Assembly (NCBI RefSeq): GCF_029873635.1
Contig: NC_080424.1
Location: 675,501 to 739,500, forward strand
From: Malania oleifera
Taxonomy: Eukaryota > Streptophyta > Magnoliopsida > Santalales > Ximeniaceae
Direction: 5' to 3'
Length of the DNA: 64,000 bases
The notes under the pieces were generated by a model, which made no database searches, was not told the DNA's origin, and was given only the letters and a program-made list of their open reading frames with translations. Below, in pieces: positions 19,760 to 32,340 of the stretch (positions are counted from its first letter, which is position 1; each line of letters opens with the position of its first letter). The position numbers and the translations under genes were made by a program.

Positions 19760-22700
19760 AAGTCTCTGATGCACAACTTGTCGAGTGAGTTGTGAAACTC
19801 TTTGCTTGATACCACATTTGTGAGTATGTTTGCTAGTTAGTCTTCGTACTTCACAAATGGAAATCGAATTATTTTTGCTTCCAAGTTTTCCTTGATAAAA
19901 TGTCAATCCACTTCCACATGTTTTGTACGGTCATGTTGGACTGGGTCATGAGATATTGCAAAAGCAGCTTTGTTGTTACAAAAGAGATCCATTCCTGAAG
20001 TAGAGGTGAAGCCTAGTTCAGTAAGTAGTCTCTTGATCCAGAATAGTACACAAAGCCCTTTTGCCATTCCACAGAATTCTGCTTCGGCACTGGAAAGTGC
20101 TACCACCTTCTGCTTCTTGCTTCTCCATGTAACAAGATTCCCACCCACAAACATAAAATAAGTTGAAGTAGATCTTCTGTCTGAGATATTTCCAGCCCAG
20201 TCTGCATCTGTATAGCCATTAATTCTTAAATGACTATTCTTTGAAAACATAAGTCCCTTCCCAAGAGAGGACTTCAAGTATCTTAGCATTCAGGATACAA
20301 CATCCATATGATCTTCACTAGGATTATGCATGAATTGGCTACCTATGCTTACAACATATGCAATGTCTGGATGAATATGTGAGAGGTATATAAGTTTGCC
20401 AACTAACCTTTAGTACCTCCCTTTATCCGTCGGTACTCTCCAAGTCTGTGGTTTTGGACAATTGGAGTATCCACTGGCTTGCACTCCAACATTCTACCTC
20501 AGTTAATACATCCAACACATACTTCCTTTGGGAAAGAAATATTCCTTGTCTGAACTTGGCAACTTCAATTTCCAGAAAGTACTTGAGTCCTCCCGAGTTC
20601 TTCATCTCAAATTCGGTGGCCAACTCCTTCTGTAATCTGGATATTTCTTCTTCATCATCTCCTGTGATAATCATGTCATCCACATATGCTATCAACTCGG
20701 TTACCTTGACCAATTTGTGCTTCAGGAACAGTGTACGGTCTGAGTTACTTTGCTTGAATCTGTATTTCCTCATTGCCAAACTAAACCGCCAAAACCACGC
20801 CCGAGGCAATTGTTTTAATCCATATAGTGCTCGTTGCAATTTGCACACAACCTTGGTTTCAAATGGATGTCGTGTAGCCCGGAGGAAGGTCCATGTACAC
20901 TTCTTCAAGATCGCCATGTAGAAAGGCATTTTTTTACATCAAATTGATGTAATGGCTAGTCAAGGTCAGAGATAACAATATCCTTACAGTGCTCAGTTTC
21001 GCAACTAGTGAAAAAGTATCTTGGTAGTCTACCCCATATGTCTGTGTATAGTCTTTTGCAACCAGTCTTGCTTTGTATTTTTCATCCATCTACCTTGTGT
21101 TTGATGGAAAATACCCATTTGCATCCTACTGCTTTCTTCCCTTCAGGTAACGGAACTATGGTCCTTGTGTCATTCTTTAGTAGTGCCTCCATTTCTTCCT
21201 TTATTGCCCGAGTCCATTTTGGATCAGACAAGGCTTCCTAAATTCTAGCTGGAACTTGACTTGAGGAAAGTACATGCACAAATGCTCTGCGGGGTTTGGA
21301 TAATCTCCTGGTAGACACGTAGTTGGCAATTGGATACTGTGATCTTCGCTTTTCAATATCAGGAGAGTATCTATTCGGTGGCTTGCCACGATTTTCCCTG
21401 AAAGGTAATATATATCCAGCAGGAGTATTCAAGTCACTTGTATTTGAAGGTGTGTCTAGAGTGCTAACCTAAGGGATATTCTCAGGAGATGGGACTGTAG
21501 GTACTAAGGAATGGAGGGAGCTTGATTCAATTTCCGAAGGCGTATTATTTCCTAAAGATGTATTCTACTTTGTGGGCTCAACTGGCCTTGGACTTGGTGC
21601 TTCATCTGCCACTGTTTCACTGTTTGGCCAGTCAAAGTGCAACCAATTCTGCTCTTCATCTCGTGTTTCCTCCTTAAGAGAAGAATTGGGGGCCGAGAAA
21701 AAAGTGTCGAACTCCAAGAAGGTGACATCCATAGTCACATAGATACGTTGGGTAGAGGGATCATAGCACCGACATCCCTTCTGGTGCATGGCATAGCCCA
21801 AGAAAAGACAACGGAGAGCACACAGATCTAGTTTGGTTCGTTGATTTTTGTGAAGATGTACATAAGCCACACACCCAAATACTCGGGGAGGAAGCATTAG
21901 GGTTGTGGGTAGGGAGACATGGGACGCCAAAACCTGGAGTGGAGTCTTAAAATTTAAGACTTTGGAGGGTAGTCTATTGAGTAAATATACGGCGGTGGAC
22001 ACCGCATCAAACCGGTATTGAGTCAGCACATGAGCTCCATGTAGTAAAGCTCGTGTAGTTTCAAGAATATGGCGGTTCTTCCACTCAGCTACACTGTTCT
22101 GCTAAGGAGTCTGAGGACACGATGTCTCATGAACGAGTCCATGGTGTTTGAAATAGGTGCGAAAGAGTTGATTAACATACCACCATTATCAGAGCAGTGA
22201 ATGCATAGCTTGGCTGAAAATTGAGTTTGAATCATTGCATGGAATGATTGAAATATGTGTAACACTTCATCTTTATGTGTCATCAAGTAAAGCCAAGTCA
22301 TACGAGTACAATCGTCAACAAAAATAACAACCAACGAACACCGGACCCAATAGAGATAGGAGAAGGACCCCACACATAAGAGTGAACTAAAGCAAAGGGA
22401 ATAGTGCTTTTATTCATACTTAGCGGATATGAAGTACGGTGACTTTTTGCTAAAATGCAGGTATTACATTTAAGGTCAGACAACTCCATATTAGGGAAAA
22501 GATCAGGTAGTAAATGTTTCAAATAACTAAAATTTGGATGCCCCAAACGTTGAAGCCATAGTCAGATTTGTCGTTCCTTCCCATCACTCTATATGTGATG
22601 AGCATGACTCACGCTGACGTCTTCCATATAGTAAAGCTCCCCCCCCCCCCCACCCTTCTCTTTTAGTACCACGCCCAATTATCTCCTTGGTGAGAATATC

Positions 22701-24140
22701 CAGAAGAAAACAAAATGTAGGATAAATTAAGACAGCACAATTTAATTCTGTCGTAATTTGACTAACAGACAGTAATTTATGCAAAAGCGATGGTACAAGT
22801 AACGTATTTTGATAATTGGAGGGAAGGAGACAAATACACAAATCCGGCCCCTGTGACCGGAGAGACACCCTTATTAGCATTTGCAACACTAGTGCGTCAC
22901 GATGGAGATATCATGGCAAAATCGGCAGCTGCAAAAGTCATGTGGTCTGTGGCTCTGGAGTCAAGAAGCCAGGCACCACGATCAACATCACATGAGGAGA
23001 TAACTAAACCAGAACCAAAGCTACTTATATTGGAGATAGGTTCCGCATTTTGGGAAGACTCGGCCTAGGGAATCAAGGAAAGGTGGGTTTCGGCTGATGC
23101 TACAGCCACCTTGCCCGTGTTCGCACCCACCAAATCCTTCTTTTTTTTTGCCTGCAACTCATACCACCAATCAGTATAGCCAATTTTTTAAAAACAATTC
23201 TCACTTGTGTGACACTAGTTGCCACAATAGGAGCATTTCATTCCACCAAGAACAGTCCGTGACTTAGAGGTTGTAGTGGATTTTCCGGTCAACTGGCTGG
23301 AGATCGCAGCAAAGGGTGAGGTGGCTGAAATCAATTTCAGACACTAGGTGGCCAAAACCGTGCCAGAGGTATTGTCGGAGTCGCCAGCGCTCATGACTAC
23401 CTATCGAAGAGCCTCCCTATGAACATGAGCATAAGCTTGCTCGATGGAAGGAAATGGGCGCATCTGAAGCATATCGCTACGGATGTTGTCAAGGCAATCA
23501 TCAAGACCATCAAGGAAGGTGTAAACACGATTCTCTGGGAGTATGTTATTGTAGTGATGGATGTCGGTGGCGCATTCCATCGGATTCGGACAGCGGAAAT
23601 CTATTTCCCGCCAGAGTCCTTGTAGTTAGGTGTAAAATTTCTCAAGAGAGCTGCCACCTTGTCACAAGCGAGCCACATGTAGCCGAAGATCGTAGACTTG
23701 AGAAGTATCACTGCCATCAAAATAAGTCGTAGCAATGGCATCCCAGACTGATTTTGCAGTGGGAAATTGAATGAAATTACCAATAAGTGTCGAACCCATA
23801 GAATTAATCAACCATCCTTTGAAAATGGCATTTTCGGTACGCCATTTTCGAAAGGAAGAATCTGACTACAGCGGTGGTGAACAATCGCCGTTGATATAGC
23901 CTAGTTTTTCTTTACCGGAAATGTACATCTCGACAACTTGAGACCAAAGAGCATAGTTGGTACCATCCAACTTGATACTGATCGGTGCAGTAGTAGTATC
24001 GACGGTCTGGGTTGGGACTGAAACTTTGCTCAAAACTTCAGTCATTTTTGTGGTCAAGTTGGCTAGGATGGAGGAAGGCGAAGATGCATCAGTATGGGAG
24101 TCTGTATCGGCCATTGAGTGAGAGTGTGCGGTTGTTGAGA
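19760..24140 (-). pseudogene. Copia-3 gag-pol polyprotein with stops
   Basis: Gag starts at about 24114 (MADTDSHTDASSPSS), with LDGTNYALWSQVVEMYISGK shortly after. A gag zinc knuckle (CSYCGN..CHTSENCF) lies near 23240-23190. The GAG-pre-integrase segment (LGHPNFSYLKHLLPDLFPNM) is near 22546-22490 and integrase runs from about 22400 to 21700. RT at 20929-20423 includes ALYGLKQLPRAWF and an intact active site YVDDMIITGDD near 20700-20660. RNase H at 20289-19903 includes GYTDADWAGNISDRRST and ALSSAEAEF. In-frame stops occur in gag, protease and the RT end (for example near 23877 and 20412), and frames shift in integrase. This copy should not encode a full polyprotein, although the LTRs are nearly identical. 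Confidence 0.8.
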
Positions 24141-24470
24141 AAATTTTTTCCCTTATAATAATCAACGTGTGTTGGAGAGTAGACAAAACAAAAACAAGAG
24201 GGGTATAAATCCAGCTACGTCGCTCCAGAAAATTCAAAGATGCTGGTAAACAGCGCGTCTTCCGACAACGATGATGAGATCGTTGTTGCGTTGAAGGGAC
24301 AAAAGAGCCTTCAGAGAGATCGGCGGCGAAGTGTGGTCACGACAGCAACAGCAGCGATCTGGTGGCCGGCGATGGCGAAGAGCCGAGGTCGCTGAAGCGT
24401 CTGAAGGGCTAGGACGTGTCTGTTAGGTGAGTTTGCTGAAGCGTTTGAAGATCAGACATGTTGTTCACAA

Positions 24471-24779
24471 TCATGGTGCCGTCGAGGCAAATCGGGAAGG
24501 TTCTTGGCTGGTTTGGGGGGCCCAGTCAGGGTGTCTGTCGTTGCAGTGATCGTGTTTCCGGAACACCTTTGCTGATGAGGGGTGTTTGTTGTCGGCAGTA
24601 GCAGGGCTGGCGGTTCCTTCATCGTCGTCATCGTCTAGTGGTTCCTTCGTCGGTGCGGTAGCAGAGCTGGTGGTTCCGTCGTCATCGTTGTTGTCTGGAC
24701 AAGAGCTAGCTGTTCCTTCTTCGTCATCGTCGTTTGGCAGTTCCTGGCGATTAACAGATTCACCGGATAATTGGAGCAA
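24471..24779 (-). other. Asp-rich repeated coding-like stretch in the Copia-3 leader
   Basis: The 5' leader contains three or four diverged copies of a roughly 60-bp unit (24600-24760). Their complement encodes P-NDDDEEGTASS-like repeats in a 102-codon frame. It lies between primer site and gag. It may be only an untranslated minisatellite; no known domain is seen. Confidence 0.4.
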
Positions 24780-24806
24780 AGGTCCTACGACCTTGCTCTG
24801 ATACCA

Positions 24807-24980
24807 TGTTAATTCTGCAGTTAATTCTGCAATGATTTATTTCCTCTCCCATATTTTTTACATTGAAAGAATACATTTAAATAGAAAAATTCCTATCCTA
24901 TTTTGGTAATACAGATATCACAGCAATTAAGGATTTACATCTACAGCTAAAAAATTAATCTCTCACAGCTCACGCCAACA
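24807..24980 (-). repeat. Copia-3 5' LTR (174 bp)
   Basis: Same ends as 19575-19736. It has an extra copy of a 12-bp block at about 24811-24822. The primer site is adjacent on its left. Confidence 0.92.
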
Positions 24981-26700
24981 TTAAAGAGTAGAGACAATGC
25001 TGTGTCAAATAACTGCCTATTTTCTCATTCAGCTACTCCATTTTACTGAGGCATATGTACATATTTTTCTGAGGGGTATGTACACATGATCTTTGATGAA
25101 TAATCTCTTTGGCCAAACAAAAAGATTGGAGCTCATTTTGAACAAATTTAAGTGCATAATCTGAACAAAAATTTAATACTAATTACAAACTATGTTTTTT
25201 TTTTTTTTTGATAATAGCCAAACTATGTTTTTGTGCGCTGATAAAATTAAGTCAATACATTAAGAAATACAAGCTGGTCTTTTAACAAATAGATACAGGT
25301 CATATGCAAAAAATCATCCACAAAGGGCACAATATACTCATAACCAGTCAAATTCTTAACTCCACACAGACCCCAATATCTCAATGAATAAAAGATAACA
25401 ATAATGTACTACAAGATTAGACTCTAGGCAAAAGACATCTTAATATGATATCCTAATTGAGACACAAAACGAGAAATAGACTTGAACAAACCTGTTAAAG
25501 TTTTTGAAGGATGGATGATCCAATGAAAATGCCACTGATCTAGATAAACACCATCATTAGAAATAGAATTGGATCCACCACCACCATCATTTAAATAATA
25601 CAATCCATCCTTCTCAAACCCTCCACCAATCTTCTTCTTTGTTCAGGGATCCTGAACAACATAGTGAGAAGGAAAGGTCATAAAAACATGTATGGTGGTT
25701 AGTTGAACTAAATAAAAAGGGTAATTTACACATTACACATCTATAACACAAAAGAACGCGGAATAGAAGGAAATGAAAGAAATATTACCACAAGAAACTA
25801 GCGTAACCGAACTGTCAGTAAGAGTAACATTAGAGTGTAAAACAATGGATTTCAAGGATTGAAATAAATTAGGATTACCACCAAAATCATTAACCTAGGG
25901 TGAGCAAGTTGAATAGGCAAGAAGCCCAGCTATCTAAGCGACAATAGCACTAGATATAGAAGACTGAATTTGGAGTTGTTGAACCATGCAAACAAGATAG
26001 TTACAGTCTTCTCGAGACGCGACAGAATGACATATGAGGTACTCAATTCCCTAATGGAGTGGCTAAGTGCACTTGAAGTGTCAAGGGTAGACTCACCCTC
26101 GATGAGAGACTTATTGACCACCCAAGTTGGTTTCCCATAAAGATCCCAACAACAATTGTTTATCCTTGCCACAATGTGCACAAATGCGAGAATTGCCAAA
26201 ACGAACTGTCATCCTAATACACTATCTCTACCACAACCACTATAGAAACCTCTTCCTTGCCCTCTAAAACTTCCCTTATTACGGATCTTACGGTTAGAGG
26301 CAGTGCTAACCATGGGGCTAAACCATTACAAGAATAAGCTTGAGAAGAAGAATTAAAATCATTTTTGGGGATCCATCGGATTCTAGCATTTGCTTCATCT
26401 CATCACCAAGAATCTAGTCGTTGCACGCCAATGCATGCAAGACAACAAATTAAGAGGAGCAAAAGCAAATACAAGAATCATTTTTGCTGATTTTGAGGAG
26501 CTTCTCCCCTCAAGGCATTCGCTTACTCTTGGATTTGCATTGTTTCCATCAATCCGAACTAAAAAGTGAAGGTTCATAAGATGAATAAAAAAGGTGAGCT
26601 TTAAGAGAATACACAAAATCAAGAAATAATAAATTAAGAAGATAACAGAAAAGCAGCGACGGGAAAAGTTCCATTTTCTAACCTAGTGATGATTGTTTCA

Positions 26701-27988
26701 AGGAAGTTTCATCTCAAGAGTCATTGGCACAAAATCATCCTTAAATCTAAGACAAAATCTCAAAAATTGCCAAGAAAATGATGAAAGGAAATCAGTGCTT
26801 CATTGTGAGAAAGAAAAGGTAGGAGAGAGAAAAAACAAGGCCACATCCAATGAGAAAGAAATAAAGTGGCACACAAGGACGAGAGCCAAAATACAACACA
26901 CATACTCATCCAATTTTTTATATAGGTAACCTCCAATTCTCAACATCCTAACAAACTGATGTAATGTTCATTTTTCCACCCATGCATCTGTTTTATACAA
27001 AATAAGTCCCTTTTAAAGATGACTGGAATAGGAGGCAAAAAAGTGAGGTAAGGGAACTCAAGTCATCCCCTCAAAGGTATGAGTGCCTTATCAAGTAAGG
27101 GGTTCCTCACAAAAAAAGGAAATGAGAGAAGTGAATCATAGGATTTGTAAAATTGGGGGGATAAAAAGATGAGTAGAGAGATTGGATTAAGTAGAGAGAA
27201 GGTGATAAGAGAGGAAGATGGGACTGGAGCAAGATAGATGAAGATAGAGAGAGAAAGGATAAAGGCAGCAGCAAACTATATTATTGTAAAAATGATCCAT
27301 CCAAAGAGAACCCTCTTTCCATCTTTACAAGGCTATTTATTGATGGCACATCTAGCTTCGAACCCTGATTACAATGGATTTGAGATTCACACAAACTTAT
27401 TCCACAATTCAAACTCCAAACTATACAACTGCTCTTGGGTCCTGTACCTTCAATTGTGTCTTAACTAACTTCCTTAAATTGTGATTCACTGATCGATGAC
27501 TCAACCCAGGCGACATCCTGCCTGACATACATGGGCAATCCACCTTGCTCTGGTTTAGGCCAAGCTGTTAATCTTCATTAAGTTTTAGATGGATGATTAT
27601 CTTCCTCCAGTTGTTGGCCATTTAGGCCAAATTATTGGCATATGCCTAATCCCCATCGAAGTAGCTTCTATAATGGGTACATATATTTGGCGCAAACAAC
27701 ATCTTAGCCTCAATCTTTGACATTATCTTGCTTACACATTACATCCTTGCTAGCAATAATTCAAAACTACTAACACAAAAAAAATTAGATTTCTTGGATC
27801 GAGAAAATAAATCTAATGGGAAAAATGGTGATAATTGCAAATAGGAGGGAATAAGGGAAGGTATATCCAGTTATATAGCCCCAGCCTAATGGGTCTTCAA
27901 TGGACCAACTACGTACACACACAAATAGGGTCATGCTACTTTTTTTCTGTTTTTCATAATAAAATTTCATTCATTAAAAAAGAAACTA
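26701..27988. other. Spacer with no recognisable gene
   Basis: AT-rich with GA-rich stretches near 27170-27260. Short frames lack family features. The part 27280-27780 has the texture of an old LTR, but I found no partner copy. Confidence 0.4.
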
Positions 27989-28287
27989 TTTTAGAATACC
28001 ACTTCACCTAAAAGCTTAAGATGTTAGGTTTGGGGCCAACAATGTATATCATGCTTAACAGTCCCCTGCACATGCAGCCTGACAGCACATGGAGAGAGAA
28101 ACAAATGATAAACAACCCGCATTATAGGGAACAAAATAATTCTTAACAAACAAATAATGAACACGGGCAACAAGACTAGAACCTAGGACCCCCTAACAAC
28201 CTGGTTCCAATACCATGTTAGAATAACACATTACCTAAAAGCTTAAATTGTTAGGTTGTGGGCCAACAATGTATATCATGCCTTACA
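27989..28287 (-). mobile_element. Very small TRIM (about 299 bp, LTRs about 72 bp)
   Basis: Direct repeats 27989-28060 and 28216-28287 share CCTAAAAGCTTAA, TGTTAGGTT and GCCAACAATGTATATCATGC. Between them is a pyrimidine block (GTCCCCTGC, the complement of a purine tract) beside the left repeat. ACCAATACCAT-like sequence (complement ATGGTATTGGAACC, a degenerate tRNA-Met primer site) lies beside the right one. There is no coding capacity. Confidence 0.7.
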
Positions 28288-28500
28288 AAAACAAAAAATA
28301 TAAACTTTGGAGGACAAGACATCCTCAAGTAAACAACTAAAAGTACTTCTCTCGAGTCACTTTGGAGGTCAAACAATAAAATTAACCCAAAAAAATTCCC
28401 AAAAAGTGAGCTCAAAAATAAGGGAAAGAAAGCTACTCTATTCCATTACAAGTGCAAAGATTTAGTTTTACAATTTAAGATTTGTGCATTTCTCTCATTC

Positions 28501-28627
28501 CACCATGTCCAAAGAATAGCATAACCCACACACATCCATAAGACCATTTCCTTTTTTTATCTTTCCCATGTCCAAAGAATAGCATAACCCGCACACATCC
28601 ATAAGACCATTTCCTTTTTTAATCTTT
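28501..28627. repeat. 63-bp tandem duplication in the LINE C-terminus
   Basis: CCATGTCCAAAGAATAGCAT and the following bases occur twice, differing mainly at CCCACAC/CCGCACA. Confidence 0.9.
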
Positions 28628-29069
28628 CCAAGACCCCAGTACTTCACCAAAAAGAATTCATGCACACTGTGCCAGCTACCCATGTTTCACCAAAAATAGA
28701 AAACAGGGTACACAAAACCTGTCATGCCGACCAACAATGGATAAAGAAGGGTGCATTGGTTCATTAGACTCTTAAGTACAGCATACAGATATCTGGGCTG
28801 ACAGCTTTATAAGGTCTACTTATTTGAGTCATTCATATTAATGCTGTTATTAGTCAAAGTCCAAATGAATCCTGATTTTAAAAGGACCTCAGCCTTCCAA
28901 ATGACATTATTCCAAGGAAAACAGAGGGAATTGAAGATTAAAATAAATGTAGAAATAAAAACTTAGGCAAAAAAGAACCAAAACAATCCCTGACCAAACC
29001 CTAGAATCACCCCTCGAATAAGGAAAAGAAAATCCAAATCGTTCAGCAAGGTGATGAGCTCATCAAACT

Positions 29070-30461
29070 AGTGTTTATAAGATTATGGCTAAGGAGTTAT
29101 CTAAAATATTGGCTAATGTTCTGGAGGACACTATCTCTCTCAGCCAGAGTGCTTTTATAGGTGATAGACAAATCCTAGATGCTGCCTTGATAGCTGATGA
29201 GGGGGTTGAGGATGCTGTTCAAAGAAAGAAGAGGGGTCTTGTGTTGAAATTGGACTTTGAGAAAGCTTACGATAGGCTGAGTTGGAGTTTCTTGGACAAG
29301 GTTATGGCTAGAAAAGGCTTTAACCTGAAGTGGAGGGGAAAGGAATTAGAAGCTGTTTATCTTCTGTGAAATGTTCTGTCTTAGTTAAAGGCGAGGCTAA
29401 GTCTTGGTTTTGTGCATCTAGGGGTCTAAGACAGGGGGATCCCCTTTCTCCATTTCTCTTTGCTATTGTGGTAGATGTTTTCAGCAAGATGGTTGAGATA
29501 GGTGTAGACAAGAAGGTTGGTGGAGGGGATAAAGGTAGGTTATGAGGATTGCATAATTTCACACATTTAGTTCCCTGATGATAATATTCTCTTCCTTTGT
29601 GATAATGAGAGGGGCTTCTCTAATTTGTTGACTATCTTACAAATCTTTGAGAAAGCATCCGAGATGAGAATTAATGTTTCTAAGAGTGGCTTGGTTGGTC
29701 TTAACATTAATGTGGATCCTTTTCTTAGGCTAGTGGAGTGTGCCATTTTGACTTGGCCTATTACCTAGCTAGGTGGTCCCTTAGGTAGTAACCCCAATTA
29801 ATGCCGACTCTTTTCTAGGACCCTGCTTTTGAGAGAGTGACTAGGAGACTGAGGCGGTGAAAAGCAGCAATTTTCACTCTAGGAGGTTGTATTACTCTCA
29901 TTCATGTTTGTTCATCTTCTATGCCTTTGCATTAACCTTCTCTTTTTAGGATCCCTGTGAGATAGGTATGGAGGCTTGAGAAATTAATGAGGGATTTCTT
30001 ATGGTCGAGTGTGGAAGAGGGTAGTAGAGATCATTTTGTAGGATGGGAGACTGTAGGCATAAAAGGGAGAGAGGCTTGGGTCTTAGTAACTTGGTGTCCC
30101 AAAACATCTCTTTGGTGGGGAAATGGTTATGGCACTTTCCTTTAGAACCTAATTCTCTTTGGCATAAGGTATTTGCAGTAAATTTGGAATACTGCAAAAT
30201 GGGTGGGATGCTAAAGTGGGAACAAATATTACTAATTCAATTCCTTGGAAGTTTGTTTCTCAGATTTATGATTATTTCCTTCTGAAAGCCCAATATTCAG
30301 CAGCAAATGGGCACTGAATTCGCTTTTGGGAAGATCATTGAGTGGGGGAAATGCCTTTTTCTATCACGTTTCGCAGTCATTTTCAGTTATCTATTCATTT
30401 CTGCTTTTCTTCTTTTGCAAGGAGATGGACTTTCTTGGAATCTCCATTTTGGGAGAAATCT

Positions 30462-30492
<31 letters not shown>

Positions 30493-31313
30493 AATGTGTT
30501 GGCCCTTTTGACTAGGTGGCTTGATTCTTTCATGCTCATTTGGGGAGTGATAAGAGGGTTTGGAGCTTAGACACTTATGGGGAATTCTCTTGTAAATCCT
30601 TTTTCTCTTACTTGACTCATGACCCAACTGCAGATATATTGTTTTGTATCCAATGATTTGGAAAGCCAAAGCTCCCTCAAAATAAACGCTTTCATTTGGA
30701 CTGTGAAACTTGAAGGATCAACACCAATGATTTGATCCAGAAGAGAAGACAAAATAAAACCTGTCACCGGACATTCGTGTCCTTTGCTTGAGGAGTGGAG
30801 AGATGCATACATTTGTTTCTTCATTGCATTTTCATGATGGCTATTTGGAATAAATTTAGTATATTTGATAAGAATTGGGCATGCCCCTTCACATTGAAGC
30901 CATTTTGTATCACCACTAGAGGTTTTGGTAAAGGATAGGATAGGAAGGCTTTTTGGCGATGCACTGTCATGGCTATTGTTTGGTGTGTTTCGTGGAGAGG
31001 AATGCTAGAATATCTCAAAGGTGTCTATGTCTGTCTATTTCTAATAATTTGCTTTGGAGTAGAATGGTGTATCTTGCATCTTGTGGGTGTCAGCAAATGA
31101 ATTCTTCTGCCATATCTCTTTGGAAGACATGCAGCAGGACTGGTTGGCTCTATTGCATTGAGTTGGTTTGGGTTCAGTCTGGAAGCTTCGTAATTATTTT
31201 ATTTTGATGTAAAGGGAGGACTTCTATTCTCCCCTTTTTTCCATCTCATTTCTTTTCCTTGTACATTCTGCTCTTTCTAATAATTTTTTTTTTGTCAAAA
31301 AGCCTAAAAAAAT
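29070..31313 (+). mobile_element. 5'-truncated plus-strand LINE (L1) inserted in another LINE
   Basis: Flanked by an exact 13-bp duplication AGCTCATCAAACT (29057-29069 and 31314-31326). Translation starts inside RT: AKELSKILANVLEDTISLSQ, GDRQILDAALIADE and KLDFEKAYDRLSW (29085-29300). SSVKCSVLVKGEAKSWF and RGLRQGDPLSPFLF follow (29340-29460). Later come SLVSQNISLVGKWLWHFP (30085-30140) and the C-terminal VERNARISQ (about 30975-31005). Frameshifts occur near 29330, 29545, 29800 and later. The 3' end is A/T-rich and the element was 5'-truncated on arrival, as is usual for LINEs. Confidence 0.85.
30463..30492. repeat. (GA)n microsatellite in the plus-strand LINE
   Basis: A GA run within decayed ORF2. 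Confidence 0.9.
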
Positions 31314-32340
31314 AGCTCATCAAACTCTTTTTCATCAAGGTTCTTAAGAAAGCAGAAATTGTAAATACAATTGCCCCCTGTTAAGAATCAAAAGATGACA
31401 TCAAGGCATTATGGATGAAAGAAAATATGAAATGACAAGGCACCAAAGCCTCTGAGGTATTCTCATAGCCATTCCCATTTTGAAGTGAGTGAGAGTAAAA
31501 AACAACTAGGCAACTTGGGAAACAAACTTCTCTGGACTTGCATGAGAGACACAGACACTCCCTCTAATATACCAACCATTCCAACAAACACAATACTTCT
31601 AATCACCTTGTACTAAAGGGGATTCATCTTTAAAGGGATTCTCCATAACTGTTTACTAACTAAAGAAATGTTCTCAAAACCACGTTACCAAGCCTCAAAC
31701 CCCTTCAACATTGGTCTACTAATCACATCCCAACTAGCAAGGTCATCCCTCTTATCATCTGTCAGGCCAGACCAAAAGAATCTCTCATAAGCCTCTCCAA
31801 AACACTCGCTACCCTCAAAACTCACAAGAACTCTAAAAAAAGATAAAAATATAAAAATGGATATTAGAAAGGGGAAGGATTAATGAGTATAATATGACCT
31901 CCTATCAATAGATACACCCTCTTCCACCCCTCCAGTCTCCTATCTATACACTCTTGTGACAAGGGCCAAGCCAAAGATCTGCAGCCAGCTAAAGCCTCGT
32001 AACCGTCCAAAACACTGTGATCCATATTAATATTGATCACCCCACTCTTTGCCATGTTGATCTTTACTCCCAAAAAATCTTCTCAAGAATTCTCAACTAA
32101 GAACCTTTCAGAATTTCATAGCACTATCTTCAAAAAAATATATAGCATCATCTGCAAATTAAAGGTGAGACAACTCCACCCACTCCCTACCTATCATAAA
32201 ACCTCTAAATTACTGCAAACCTTGATCATTGGTTATCATTCTACTCAAGAAAATATATAGTATCATCTGCAAATTGAAGGTGAGACACCTCCACCCCCTC
32301 CCTACCTATTACAATACCACTAAATTACTCCCAAACCCAG

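Larger units (their letters stand above)
19575..24980 (-). mobile_element. Copia-3: recent, full-length Ty1/copia insertion
   Basis: LTRs at 19575-19736 and 24807-24980 are identical except for a 12-bp duplication (TTAATTCTGCAG type) in the right copy. The target duplication TTAAA (19570-19574, 24981-24985) is exact. A tRNA-Met primer site (complement ATGGTATCAGAGC) lies at 24794-24806. The purine tract (complement of CTCCCCCTCAAG) is at 19737-19750. The interior is about 5.07 kb and reads gag to RNase H on the minus strand. It sits inside Copia-2 integrase, whose domains continue on both sides. Confidence 0.9.
17400..26700 (-). mobile_element. Copia-2: decayed Ty1/copia element split by Copia-3
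   Basis: Minus-strand copia domains lie on both sides of Copia-3. Left part: RNase H at about 18100-17540 (DNQAAIYI-like, then AKHIEVDPHFVRDVL). RT is at about 18960-18180, with SRLAAKGHTQTYSMDY at about 18720-18670 and LHEAIYGLKQSPRTWF at about 18500-18445. Right part: integrase near 25070-24986 (PQ-NGVAE, QLFDTALSLLF) and the gag zinc-knuckle region near 26190-26150 (CAHCGKDK). RG-rich sequence lies near 26290 and gag N-terminal sequence to about 26600. A purine tract (complement CTCTCCCTTGAG) at 17478-17490 marks the 3' LTR edge at 17477. The outer LTR ends and the target duplication could not be located. Stops and frameshifts are frequent. Confidence 0.65.
28440..32340 (-). mobile_element. 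Minus-strand LINE remnant, interrupted by a plus-strand LINE
   Basis: Complement 32340-31327 reads, with breaks, as the end of L1 reverse transcriptase. A (F)ADD-type segment lies near 32150-32130, GVKINMAKSGV near 32073-32040, and E-C-I-D-R-R-L-E-G-W-K-R near 31960-31920. LERLMRD and SWDVISRP follow near 31800-31700. Complement 28690-28440 gives the C-terminal zinc-knuckle region with LWTWWNERNAQI. The gap 29070-31313 is another LINE with its own target duplication. A 100-bp duplication (32125-32325) and a 63-bp tandem duplication (28501-28627) lie inside it. Confidence 0.65.

Noticed and set aside
27238-27468. 76-codon frame MKIERERIKAAANYIIVK as a gene
   Set aside because: It starts in a GA-rich run and shows no domain, splice context or homology that I recognise.
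30326-30669. Small frames around the GA run at 30.47 kb
   Set aside because: They arise from a microsatellite within decayed LINE ORF2.
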